Source of the DNA: Glaciecola sp964621345
Lineage (GTDB): Bacteria > Pseudomonadota > Gammaproteobacteria > Enterobacterales > Alteromonadaceae
Length of the DNA: 50,436 nt
Reading direction: 5' to 3'
NCBI GenBank assembly: GCA_964621345.1
Contig: CAZUON010000021.1
Location: forward strand, 1 to 50,436
The notes under the pieces are model-generated. The model saw only the letters and a program-made list of their open reading frames with translations. It was not told the DNA's origin and did no database searches. Both the position numbers and the translations under genes were made by a program. Shown one piece after another: positions 34,530 to 42,940 of the stretch (its first letter is position 1; the number at the start of each line of letters is the position of its first letter).

Positions 34530-34766
34530 ATGTCATTTGATTCCCAAATTCTTGAAGAACTTAATCTCATCCTAAAATTTCCCAACAAAAGTTTAATGCA
34601 GGGCTTAAAGATTCATAAAGATGCTTCGCCAGAGATAATCGCCGCCGCTCAGCGTTTGTACGACAAAGGTGTGGTGCAGCAGCCAGATGGTGGATATTTA
34701 ACTGATTTAGGCCATGACTTGGTTGAGCATGCATTGGTGTTGCAGTCGGCACTTACCTCTAAATAA
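34530..34766 (+). CDS. TIGR02647 family small protein
   Basis: The 78-residue product matches the gammaproteobacterial TIGR02647 family of unknown function: LEELNLILKF, KIHKDASPEIIAAAQRLYDKG and DGGYLTDLGHDLVEHA. The layout suggests a small winged-helix-like fold, but no role is known. GAGG lies 6 bases before the ATG. It is a single-gene unit upstream of the metA operator. Confidence 0.85.
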   Translation: MSFDSQILEELNLILKFPNKSLMQGLKIHKDASPEIIAAAQRLYDKGVVQQPDGGYLTDLGHDLVEHALVLQSALTSK

Positions 34767-34829
34767 GCTTGCTGTCATGGTGAAAACAAATACCTATATG
34801 CCCGGATAAACGTGTCATAAAAAAGAAAT

Positions 34830-34853
34830 AAGCGTTTAGACGTCTAGACGTTT
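34830..34853. promoter_or_regulatory. MetJ operator (tandem met boxes) upstream of metA
   Basis: Two adjacent 8-bp boxes, AGACGTCT (34838-34845, a perfect consensus) and AGACGTTT (34846-34853), plus a weaker one before them (34830-34837, AAGCGTTT), form the tandem array bound by MetJ with S-adenosylmethionine. They end 4 bases before the -35 element of metA. Confidence 0.9.
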
Positions 34854-34857
34854 ATTC

Positions 34858-34885
34858 TTGACATTTAGGCGCAATCAGACAAAAT
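34858..34885 (+). promoter_or_regulatory. metA promoter
   Basis: A perfect -35 TTGACA (34858-34863) is followed after 16 bases by CAAAAT (34880-34885) as -10. Next to the met boxes this gives direct repression by MetJ. Confidence 0.7.
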
Positions 34886-34921
34886 AGTGGCATCACTTAA
34901 TATTAAGGATGAATAGTTGCG

Positions 34922-35854
34922 ATGCCGATCACCATACCCGCAGAGTTGCCCGCCCTAGAAGGTTTATCCGCAGAAAACATTTTTGCTATGGATAACGAGC
35001 GCGCGCAGAACCAAAACATTCGTCCACTCAACGTGGGTATTTTAAATTTAATGCCTAACAAGATTGAAACTGAGCTACAGATTCTACGCTTACTTTCAAA
35101 CACCCCTTTGCAAATCAATATTGACCTTATTCGAATAGACGAAACTGCGCCAAAGAATACGCCAGCCTCACATATGAATGCGTTTTATCATTCGTTTTCT
35201 GAAGTCAAAGATAAAAAATACGATGGTCTTATTGTTACCGGTGCGCCTCTTGGTAATATTGCGTATGAAGAGGTCAAATACTGGGAAAAGATGACTCAGC
35301 TAATGGATTGGAGTAAGCGCAACGTTCAATCGACTATTTTTTTGTGCTGGGCCGCGCATGCTGCGATGTATCATTATTACGGCGTTAATCGTGTACTTAG
35401 AGAAAGCAAAATATCAGGTGTCTTTGAGCACAGTGTTTTAAACCAAAAGCACGAGTTGATGCGTGGCTTTGACCCCCAGTTTTGGGCACCTCATTCGCGT
35501 GTAGCAGAAATTCCAATTGAAGCGTATCACAGCGTAAGAGGACTAGAAGTATTAGCGCAGTCTGATGACGCGGGCGTCTACATTGCCGCCACCGACGATA
35601 AACGCTTAGTCTACGTCACCGGTCATCCAGAATACGATCCTAATACCCTTGACCAAGAATATGTTCGCGACCTAAAAGCGGGTATTTGTCCGAGTATTCC
35701 ACAAAATTATTATCGACAAAACAATCCTGATAACGACGTTATGGTGCACTGGAAATCACATGGCACATTATTTTTTACCAATTGGCTAAACTACTGCGTA
35801 TATCAAACTACTCCATTTGATTTAAACGATTTGAGTGATGTTAATCAAAGTTAG
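34922..35854 (+). CDS. metA: Homoserine O-succinyltransferase MetA
   Basis: MetA acylates homoserine in the first committed step of methionine synthesis. The product is 310 residues, close to the E. coli enzyme. Catalytic Cys142 lies in IFLCWAAHAAMYH, His235 in TGHPEYD and Glu237 two residues later, the same numbering as in E. coli. The N-terminal PITIPAELPALEGLSAENIF and NLMPNKIETELQ are family signatures. MetA-family enzymes may use acetyl- or succinyl-CoA; I did not resolve which. It is followed 63 bases later by the split methionine synthase. Confidence 0.96.
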   Translation: MPITIPAELPALEGLSAENIFAMDNERAQNQNIRPLNVGILNLMPNKIETELQILRLLSNTPLQINIDLIRIDETAPKNTPASHMNAFYHSFSEVKDKKYDGLIVTGAPLGNIAYEEVKYWEKMTQLMDWSKRNVQSTIFLCWAAHAAMYHYYGVNRVLRESKISGVFEHSVLNQKHELMRGFDPQFWAPHSRVAEIPIEAYHSVRGLEVLAQSDDAGVYIAATDDKRLVYVTGHPEYDPNTLDQEYVRDLKAGICPSIPQNYYRQNNPDNDVMVHWKSHGTLFFTNWLNYCVYQTTPFDLNDLSDVNQS

Positions 35855-35917
35855 TCAAGCTGCTAATGAGTATGTAAATATTCTTTATATTGAGCAATAA
35901 GCAACTAGGAAAAAGCG

Positions 35918-36970
35918 GTGACAGAAACTGAAAAACGCATAAATATATTGGCACAAGACCGCATTCTCGTGCTCGACGGCGCTATGGGTACGATGATTCA
36001 AGAACATAAGTTGGAAGAAGCGGACTACAGAGGCGAGCAATTTAAAAACTGGCACTGCGACCTAAAAGGCAATAACGATTTACTAGCTGTTACTCAAGCT
36101 AAGTTGATTAAAGACATCCACTTGGCATATTTGCATGCAGGTGCAGATATTATTGAAACGAATACCTTTAATGCTACCGCAATTTCGATGGCCGACTACG
36201 ACATGCAAGACCATGTTGAATTGATTAATGTCAGCGCCGCCAGACTTGCAAGAGAAGCCGCCGATGAGGTTAGCGCACAAACACCTGGGCAACCACGTTT
36301 TGTTGCAGGTGTATTAGGCCCAACCAGTCGTACCGCGTCAATATCGCCCGATGTAAATGACCCAGGTAAACGTAATGTGAGTTTTGACGAACTAGTCGCG
36401 ACGTACACTGAGGCGACCAAAGCGCTGATAAAAGGCAAAGTCGACATTATTATGCTTGAAACCATTTTTGACACGCTAAATGCAAAAGCTGCGGCCTTTG
36501 CGGTGGATGAAGTATTTGAAGAATTAGGCATAAAACTGCCGGTAATGATATCTGGTACCATTACTGATGCCTCTGGTCGCACCTTGTCGGGCCAAACTAC
36601 CGAGGCATTTTATTACTCATTGCGTCATGTAAAGCCCGTTGCCTTTGGATTGAATTGCGCACTGGGTCCTGATTTGTTGCGTCAATACGTGGCAGAATTA
36701 TCGCGCGTATCAGAGACACTTGTTTCCGCGCACCCGAATGCGGGGCTACCGAATGAGTTTGGCGAATATGATATGCAAGCCGATGAAATGGCGGAGCATA
36801 TTGAGGAATGGGCAAGAACTGGCTTGGTAAACATTGTAGGGGGCTGTTGCGGGAGCACTCCTTTGCATATTAAAGCCATTAGCGAGGCCGTTGCAGGGTT
36901 AAAACCACGTGCAATTGCCAGCAAAGAAGTAAAGTTGCGCCTCAGTGGCTTAGAACCTTTTGTGCATTAA
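35918..36970 (+). CDS. metH: Methionine synthase MetH, homocysteine-binding half (separate gene)
   Basis: This 350-residue protein is only the N-terminal homocysteine-binding domain of cobalamin-dependent methionine synthase. The zinc-binding cysteines are Cys247 (FGLNCALGP), Cys310 and Cys311 (VGGCCGSTP), with the same numbering as E. coli MetH. It ends RLSGLEPFVH, where the full-length enzyme would continue into the folate domain. GTG start with AGGA 7 bases upstream. The remaining domains are in the next gene, 92 bases on. Together they cover the whole enzyme without loss of a visible catalytic residue. Confidence 0.93.
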   Translation: MTETEKRINILAQDRILVLDGAMGTMIQEHKLEEADYRGEQFKNWHCDLKGNNDLLAVTQAKLIKDIHLAYLHAGADIIETNTFNATAISMADYDMQDHVELINVSAARLAREAADEVSAQTPGQPRFVAGVLGPTSRTASISPDVNDPGKRNVSFDELVATYTEATKALIKGKVDIIMLETIFDTLNAKAAAFAVDEVFEELGIKLPVMISGTITDASGRTLSGQTTEAFYYSLRHVKPVAFGLNCALGPDLLRQYVAELSRVSETLVSAHPNAGLPNEFGEYDMQADEMAEHIEEWARTGLVNIVGGCCGSTPLHIKAISEAVAGLKPRAIASKEVKLRLSGLEPFVH

Positions 36971-37062
36971 GCATGTGACCAAAATACCCCTTAAGTTCAG
37001 CATATTTACGCTTAAGTAGATTTATGCAAAACATTCAGTATTAGATAAAAGAGAGTAAATGA

Positions 37063-39690
37063 GTGACAGCAGAATTTTCAAGCTTTATTAACATTGGTGA
37101 GCGAACTAACGTAACTGGCTCGGCTATGTTCAAACGATTAATCTTATCAGAAGATTATGAAGCTGCCCTCGATGTTGCTCGTCAGCAAGTCGAAAATGGT
37201 GCGCAGATCATCGATATCAACATGGATGAGGCCATGCTTGATTCAGAAGCGGCGATGGTAAGGTTTCTTAACTTGATTGCCTCTGAGCCAGATATATCGC
37301 GCGTACCGATTATGATTGATTCATCAAAATGGACGGTCATTGAAGCAGGGCTTAAATGTGTACAAGGCAAGGCGATTGTTAACTCAATTAGCTTAAAAGA
37401 GGGTGAACAGAGCTTTTTAGAGCAGGCCCGAAAAATAAAACGCTATGGCGCTGCCACCGTTGTAATGGCCTTTGACGAACAAGGCCAAGCCGATACCCAA
37501 GCCCGCAAATTTGAAATCTGTAAGCGCAGTTATGATTTACTCGTAAACACTATCGATTTTGCGCCTGAAGATATTATTTTTGACCCCAATATTTTTGCCG
37601 TTGCTACGGGTATAGAAGAACACAATAACTACGCGGTAGATTTTATTGAAGCCACGCGTCAAATTCGCCAAGAGTTACCGCATTGCCATGTGTCGGGGGG
37701 CTTATCTAATATTTCCTTTTCGTTTCGGGGTAACAACCCTGTGCGCGAGGCCATGCATTCAGTGTTTTTGTATTACGCAATTCGCGCGGGCATGGATATG
37801 GGTATTGTAAATGCTGGCCAGCTTGAGGTGTACGATCAAATCCCCGAAGAGCTGAAAAACGCAGTAGAGGATGTGATCCTCAACCGCCATGAACAAGCCA
37901 CTGACCGTTTACTCGAACTTGCTCCTAAATATCAAGGCGATGGCAAGGCTGCCGCGGTAGAAGATTTAACTTGGCGCGAGCAAGACGTAAACAAGCGTTT
38001 AGAGCATGCTTTAGTTAAAGGTATTACCGAATATATCATTGACGACACCGAAGAAGCCCGCTTAGCCGCCGAGCGACCCTTGCATGTAATTGAGGGGCCC
38101 TTAATGGACGGCATGAATGTAGTAGGGGATTTATTTGGTGAAGGGAAGATGTTCCTACCCCAAGTAGTAAAATCTGCCCGTGTCATGAAAAAGGCAGTAT
38201 CCCACTTACAACCTTATATTGAAGCTGAAAAATCAGGTGAAAATCGTTCCAATGGCAAAATCATCATGGCTACGGTAAAAGGCGATGTGCACGATATTGG
38301 CAAAAATATTGTAGGTGTGGTGCTGCAATGTAATAACTTTGAAGTGATAGATTTAGGCGTAATGGTGCCTGCCGCAAAAATCATCCAAACGGCTATTGAC
38401 GAAGAGGCTGACATGATAGGGCTGTCAGGTTTGATCACACCTTCTCTTGACGAAATGGTGAACGTTGCCAAAGAAATGCAGCGCTTAAACCTCGATTTGC
38501 CGCTATTAATAGGCGGAGCAACGACTTCAAAAGCCCATACTGCGGTTAAAATTGAGCAAAACTATGAGCATCCTGTAGTATATGTACCGAACGCGAGCCG
38601 TGCGGTAGGCGTATGCCAAAAGTTAATTTCAAAAGAACACAGAGGTGCCTACGCGCAAGAAATCTCAGCAGAATATGTAAAGGTACGCGAACAACATTCC
38701 CGCAAGAAACCGCGTACTAAATCGATTTCTTTTGAGCAAGCCAGAGCCAATCGATTTACCTGCGACTGGCAAAACTATGCATTACCTAAACCAAACTTTC
38801 TTGGTGTGAAAACTATCTCGGTCGACTTGAATACTTTGCGCCCTTATATCGATTGGACACCTTTCTTTTTGACATGGTCGCTTGCGGGTAAATACCCACG
38901 TATTTTAAATGACGAAGTGGTTGGTGAAGAAGCAACAAGTCTATTTAAAGATGCAAACGCAATGCTTGACGACATTGTTAAAAATGCAAAGCTTCAAGCA
39001 AAAGGTCGAGTGGGAATATTCCCTGCAAATAGCGACAACGAAGATATTCATATTTATAGCCCAAGCAATAGCGATGAACTCATTGGCACCGCTCATCATT
39101 GCCGTCAGCAAACTGAAAAACCGAAAGGCTTCAATTATTGTTTGAGTGATTATGTGATGCCCGCCAATATTAAAGGACGGGATTACATGGGCGCCTTTGC
39201 GGTTACTGCCGGCATTGGTGAAGATGAACTTGCACAAGCATACGAGCAAGATGGGGATGATTACAACTCAATCATGAGTAAAGCCATCGCTGACCGTTTA
39301 GCCGAAGCCTTTGCCGAATACATGCACGAGCGAGTGCGCAAAGAGCTATGGGGCTATGCACAAGATGAGAAGCTAGATAACAACGCCCTCATTGCTGAAA
39401 AATATCAAGGGATTCGACCAGCGCCAGGCTACGCTGCCTGCCCTGAGCATACCGAAAAACAGCTAATTTGGGATTTACTTAACGTTGAACAAAGCATTGG
39501 CATGAAGTTAACTTCCTCCTACGCGATGTGGCCAGGGGCGGCGGTATCAGGCTGGTACTTTGCTCACCCAGATGCGCGTTATTTTGCCGTAGCAAAAATC
39601 CAACAAGATCAGCTGCAAGATTATGCCGCGCGCAAAGGTTGGAGTATTGACCAAGCCGAAAAGTGGTTAGCACCTAACTTGCAAGACTAG
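37063..39690 (+). CDS. metH: Methionine synthase MetH, folate + cobalamin + reactivation half (separate gene)
   Basis: This 875-residue protein carries the remaining MetH domains: pterin-binding (starting FINIGERTNVTGSAMFKRL), cobalamin cap and binding with the lower-ligand His410 in KGDVHDIGKNIV, and the C-terminal S-adenosylmethionine-dependent reactivation domain with RPAPGYAACPEHTEK. GTG start at 37063 with GAGAG upstream. The first residues MTAEFSS replace the interdomain linker. Transcription with the upstream half and metA is likely. The two proteins must meet to pass homocysteine to methylcobalamin. Confidence 0.95.
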   Translation: MTAEFSSFINIGERTNVTGSAMFKRLILSEDYEAALDVARQQVENGAQIIDINMDEAMLDSEAAMVRFLNLIASEPDISRVPIMIDSSKWTVIEAGLKCVQGKAIVNSISLKEGEQSFLEQARKIKRYGAATVVMAFDEQGQADTQARKFEICKRSYDLLVNTIDFAPEDIIFDPNIFAVATGIEEHNNYAVDFIEATRQIRQELPHCHVSGGLSNISFSFRGNNPVREAMHSVFLYYAIRAGMDMGIVNAGQLEVYDQIPEELKNAVEDVILNRHEQATDRLLELAPKYQGDGKAAAVEDLTWREQDVNKRLEHALVKGITEYIIDDTEEARLAAERPLHVIEGPLMDGMNVVGDLFGEGKMFLPQVVKSARVMKKAVSHLQPYIEAEKSGENRSNGKIIMATVKGDVHDIGKNIVGVVLQCNNFEVIDLGVMVPAAKIIQTAIDEEADMIGLSGLITPSLDEMVNVAKEMQRLNLDLPLLIGGATTSKAHTAVKIEQNYEHPVVYVPNASRAVGVCQKLISKEHRGAYAQEISAEYVKVREQHSRKKPRTKSISFEQARANRFTCDWQNYALPKPNFLGVKTISVDLNTLRPYIDWTPFFLTWSLAGKYPRILNDEVVGEEATSLFKDANAMLDDIVKNAKLQAKGRVGIFPANSDNEDIHIYSPSNSDELIGTAHHCRQQTEKPKGFNYCLSDYVMPANIKGRDYMGAFAVTAGIGEDELAQAYEQDGDDYNSIMSKAIADRLAEAFAEYMHERVRKELWGYAQDEKLDNNALIAEKYQGIRPAPGYAACPEHTEKQLIWDLLNVEQSIGMKLTSSYAMWPGAAVSGWYFAHPDARYFAVAKIQQDQLQDYAARKGWSIDQAEKWLAPNLQD

Positions 39691-39716
39691 GCTACGTTAG
39701 CAAAAAAGGAAAAACC

Positions 39717-40310
39717 ATGTCAGAGCAAGATATTCCATACAGTCAGGCCTGTGAAAACAATAAACAGCCAATTTTAGAGGTGCTTAAAACAGCCTTTACG
39801 GATGTCAATAGGGTACTTGAAATTGGGTCTGGAACAGGTCAGCACGCGGTGTATTTTGCTAAACATTTACCCCATTTAACATGGCAAACCGCCGACCAAG
39901 AACAATACCACAGCGCAATTCAATATTGGCTAACCCAAGTACCAAGCCCCAATCTTTTATCGCCGCTACCTTTAAGTATTCCGGTTAATGATATTCCGAG
40001 CGGGACCTACGATGGCTTTTTTAGCGCGAATACTGCGCATATTATGCAAAAGCATGAAGTGCAACACATGATGCACAGTATTATGCGAGAGCTTCCGCAA
40101 CATGGTGTGTTTTGTCAGTATGGGCCTTTCACTATAGATGGGAAATTTAGCAGCCAAAGTAATGAGGACTTTCATGAAAAGCTTATCGCTAGTGGGCGTG
40201 GAGGATATTGTGATATCACTCAATTACAAGACTGGGCTCAGCAATTGGCGCTGAGCGAGATCATCGAGATGCCAGCGAATAATTTGATGTTGCTGTGGCA
40301 TAGAGCGTAA
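39717..40310 (+). CDS. DUF938 SAM-dependent methyltransferase-like protein
   Basis: The 197-residue product belongs to the DUF938 family: N-terminal SQACENNKQPILEVL, motif I VLEIGSGTGQHAVYFAKHLP, and GTYDGFFSANTAHIMQKHEV. The glycine-rich loop indicates S-adenosylmethionine binding; substrate is unknown. AAGGA lies ahead of the ATG. It follows metH by 26 bases and could be co-transcribed. Confidence 0.85.
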   Translation: MSEQDIPYSQACENNKQPILEVLKTAFTDVNRVLEIGSGTGQHAVYFAKHLPHLTWQTADQEQYHSAIQYWLTQVPSPNLLSPLPLSIPVNDIPSGTYDGFFSANTAHIMQKHEVQHMMHSIMRELPQHGVFCQYGPFTIDGKFSSQSNEDFHEKLIASGRGGYCDITQLQDWAQQLALSEIIEMPANNLMLLWHRA

Positions 40311-40386
40311 TCTTTTGGCTCTTGCATCAAATTATCATTGCATATATATTTTTACATCCCTTTAAATACGATATAAGAGAGCTATT

Positions 40387-42060
40387 GTGGCTTCATTTAG
40401 GTTAGCCATTCTGGCGCTAATATTATGCTTTTGTTCGGGCCTTTATGCCCAAGAAGAAGCAACCGTTAAATCACTACTTGACCAAGACAGTCAACAAAGC
40501 GATAGCGCCCAACAAGACAGTGATTCGTTGCAAAAACAGGTCACAAATGGTGCTACAAATTCTTTAGCTAGGGATGAAAACTTAGAGATAGAGTCATTAC
40601 CTTTTGACGAATATCACCGTATGACCCCACGCGCCTCTATGCAAGGCTACTTAAAGGCTGTAAAAGCTCTCGATTATGAGTTAGCGACAAAATATCTAGA
40701 TTACCGAAACTTACCCTCAGAGATCCAAGGCATCGCCCCAGAACTTTTAGCTGAGCAGTTAATGCTAGTGCTTGACCGAACAATATGGATTGATTTGAAT
40801 TCGTTAAGCATGCATGCCGAGGGTAAAAAAAATGAATCTGTGCCCGCGTATAGAGATTTAATCGCCGAAATTGAAACATCAAAAGGTTCGGTTCAAATTC
40901 TTATGCAACATGTACCAGACGAAGAAAACAAACAATTAGTCTGGAAAATCTCCAACGCCACCGTTAGTCAAATTCCATTTTTAATTGAAGAGTTCGGTTA
41001 TAACGAATTAGGAGAGTGGCTTTATCACCATCTACCTAAAATAGACTTTCTGAATGTAATGTTATGGCAGTGGCTTTACTTTTTGGGCATGTTCATAGGC
41101 TTTTTCCTCCTGTCTATGTTGATAACGCGAGTTGTCGCTGGTTTATTGAAAACTATAAGACCCTCTACACAAGAGGACATTCTGCGTTTCATAAAGGGCC
41201 CTATTTGTTTATTAATCGCCATCATTATTTCTCGAACTTTTCATGGTGATTCAAACATTACCATTGCCGTGGCCGCACTGGAGCATGCCGCGACTATCCT
41301 CTTAATTGCTTGGTCCTGGGTACTCATTCGTAGTATCGATTTGATCAAACATAGAATGGCACAAAGTTTTGTTGCTAACGATAAACCTCAGGCGGTTTTT
41401 TTATTACGACCAGCGAGTAACGTAGTAAAAATGTGTATCATTATTGTGATGACCTTACTGTGGTTTGAAAACTTGGGCTTTAAGGCCACGACTTTACTTG
41501 CCGGTTTGGGTATTGGAGGCTTAGCCATTGCATTAGCGGCACAAAAAACCGTTGAGAATGTTATTGGGGCCATTACGCTGTATGCATCAGCTCCAGTTAA
41601 AATTGGCGATTTATGCCAGTTTGCTAAAAATTTTGGCGTGATTGAAGAGATTGGACTGCGGGCTACTCGCATTCGCACTATTGACCGCTCAGTGATTTAC
41701 GTACCCAATGCTAAGTTTGTGGATATGGAGTTAGAAAACGTTTCTGAACGTGAAAAAATCGCTTATAAACCCAAACTTATGCTTAGCGAAAAGACTACTC
41801 AGGCTAACTTGGCAGCGTTTATGGATGCATGTAAAACACTCCTAGAGCAGCACGAGATGATTGACGAGACACCATGCCGAGTTCGCTTTAAAGGCTTCAC
41901 GCCATGGGCGCTTGAAGTCGATGTGCTTAGTTATGTCGCTACTACCGATTTTGCTCAATATATGGAAATTATTGAAGAGTTGAATTTGGCATTGTTAGGC
42001 TTGCTTAATGAACATAATTGTAAGCTCGCTAGTCCGGAATTTGCCAAGCTAAGTGAGTAA
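40387..42060 (+). CDS. MscS-family mechanosensitive channel (large type)
   Basis: The 557-residue product has a signal peptide (LAILALILCFCSGLYAQ), a Gln/Asp-rich then soluble periplasmic region of about 200 residues, several membrane segments (about 220-340), and the MscS core: the pore helix with LLAGLGIGGLAIALAAQKTVENVIG and the following APVKIGD, IEEIGLRATRIRTIDRSVIYVPNAKF and a C-terminal cytoplasmic domain. It most likely releases solutes on osmotic downshock. GTG start. Conserved position in relation to neighbours is not known to me. Confidence 0.9.
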   Translation: MASFRLAILALILCFCSGLYAQEEATVKSLLDQDSQQSDSAQQDSDSLQKQVTNGATNSLARDENLEIESLPFDEYHRMTPRASMQGYLKAVKALDYELATKYLDYRNLPSEIQGIAPELLAEQLMLVLDRTIWIDLNSLSMHAEGKKNESVPAYRDLIAEIETSKGSVQILMQHVPDEENKQLVWKISNATVSQIPFLIEEFGYNELGEWLYHHLPKIDFLNVMLWQWLYFLGMFIGFFLLSMLITRVVAGLLKTIRPSTQEDILRFIKGPICLLIAIIISRTFHGDSNITIAVAALEHAATILLIAWSWVLIRSIDLIKHRMAQSFVANDKPQAVFLLRPASNVVKMCIIIVMTLLWFENLGFKATTLLAGLGIGGLAIALAAQKTVENVIGAITLYASAPVKIGDLCQFAKNFGVIEEIGLRATRIRTIDRSVIYVPNAKFVDMELENVSEREKIAYKPKLMLSEKTTQANLAAFMDACKTLLEQHEMIDETPCRVRFKGFTPWALEVDVLSYVATTDFAQYMEIIEELNLALLGLLNEHNCKLASPEFAKLSE

Positions 42061-42156
42061 ATACCTACACTATTATTTTTCCGCTAGAAAAGATATTGGA
42101 TGAAAAGCTTAGAATACTTTAGAATCCGCGCGATTATTTTATTAGGAGAGTATTAG

Positions 42157-42819
42157 ATGCGTAGTTTACTGGCCACTGGCTTGATTATTGTTGCGAGTGT
42201 GTTTGGGATATCGTCACAAGTACAAGCTTCCCAAGCTCAAACCTTCGATATCACAATTCAAGTACCGTATATGTTGAGTGAAGAATTAGAGTTTGAAGGT
42301 GGAGCAAGTGCTGATTTAGATTCAGACTTCGGTTTTGGCCTTGGTTTAAGCTTCAATTATACCGACCGTTTTACAGTAGTGACTAGTGTTTTATGGAATG
42401 GCACTGACTATAACGCCACGCGAATTCTTGACGACGGTAACAATACCCCAGTCGATATTTCGAGCCGTTTGGATACTTATCGCTTTAATGTAGGCGGTGA
42501 ATATTACCTTAGCGATAATGTATTAAGTCCATTTGTTGCGGCTGGAATTGGTTGGTCTTGGATTGACTCAAATGTAGCAAGCGGCCCACCTGAAACAGTT
42601 TGCTATTGGGACCCTTGGTTAGGTTATATCTGCACAACAGTTAGACCCACTTACACTGAAAATACATTTACCTACAATGCGGGTGCAGGTTTGCGCTACG
42701 ACCTTAACGGTAACAACTTTTTAAAGTTGGGGTATTATCAGACTTGGTCAGATTTTGATAACGCTGACGGAAGCTCGTCTATCGGTACTATAAGAGCTGA
42801 GCTTGGCTTTAAGTTCTAA
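42157..42819 (+). CDS. Outer-membrane beta-barrel protein
   Basis: The 220-residue product has a signal peptide (LLATGLIIVASVFGISSQVQA), alternating hydrophobic/aromatic strands typical of an eight-stranded barrel, and a terminal Phe (ELGFKF) as recognised by the BAM machinery. A loop near residues 140-165 contains two Cys and several aromatic residues (ETVCYWDPWLGYICTTVR). It resembles OmpW/OmpA-type small porins but no exact family is assigned. AGGAG precedes the ATG. Confidence 0.85.
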   Translation: MRSLLATGLIIVASVFGISSQVQASQAQTFDITIQVPYMLSEELEFEGGASADLDSDFGFGLGLSFNYTDRFTVVTSVLWNGTDYNATRILDDGNNTPVDISSRLDTYRFNVGGEYYLSDNVLSPFVAAGIGWSWIDSNVASGPPETVCYWDPWLGYICTTVRPTYTENTFTYNAGAGLRYDLNGNNFLKLGYYQTWSDFDNADGSSSIGTIRAELGFKF

Positions 42820-42846
42820 AGGCTAAAAGGCAAACTATAGTGCAAT

Positions 42847-42883
42847 AAAAAAGGCGAGAACGGTTACCGTTCTCGCCTTTTTT
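42847..42883. terminator. Bidirectional terminator between the barrel and M13 peptidase genes
   Basis: GGCGAGAACGGT (42853-42864) pairs with ACCGTTCTCGCC (42866-42877) perfectly, flanked by six A and six T, so it works for both convergent genes. Confidence 0.93.
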
Positions 42884-42940
42884 CACTTGTATATCTACAA
42901 AAGTAAAGCGGGAGATAAGATATTCTCCCGCATCAGCCCA

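Noticed and set aside
34767..34921. SAM or cobalamin riboswitch before the methionine genes
   Set aside because: No riboswitch-like conserved boxes were seen; the gap is explained by the MetJ boxes and promoter.
36971..37062. Possible frameshift or pseudogene explanation for the split metH
   Set aside because: Both halves have proper termini, starts and ribosome sites at a domain boundary, and no residual linker coding is readable between them; conserved residues are intact.
37059..37091. ATG at 37059 as start of the second metH gene
   Set aside because: It is in a different frame and reaches a stop after ten codons; GTG 37063 is the in-frame start.
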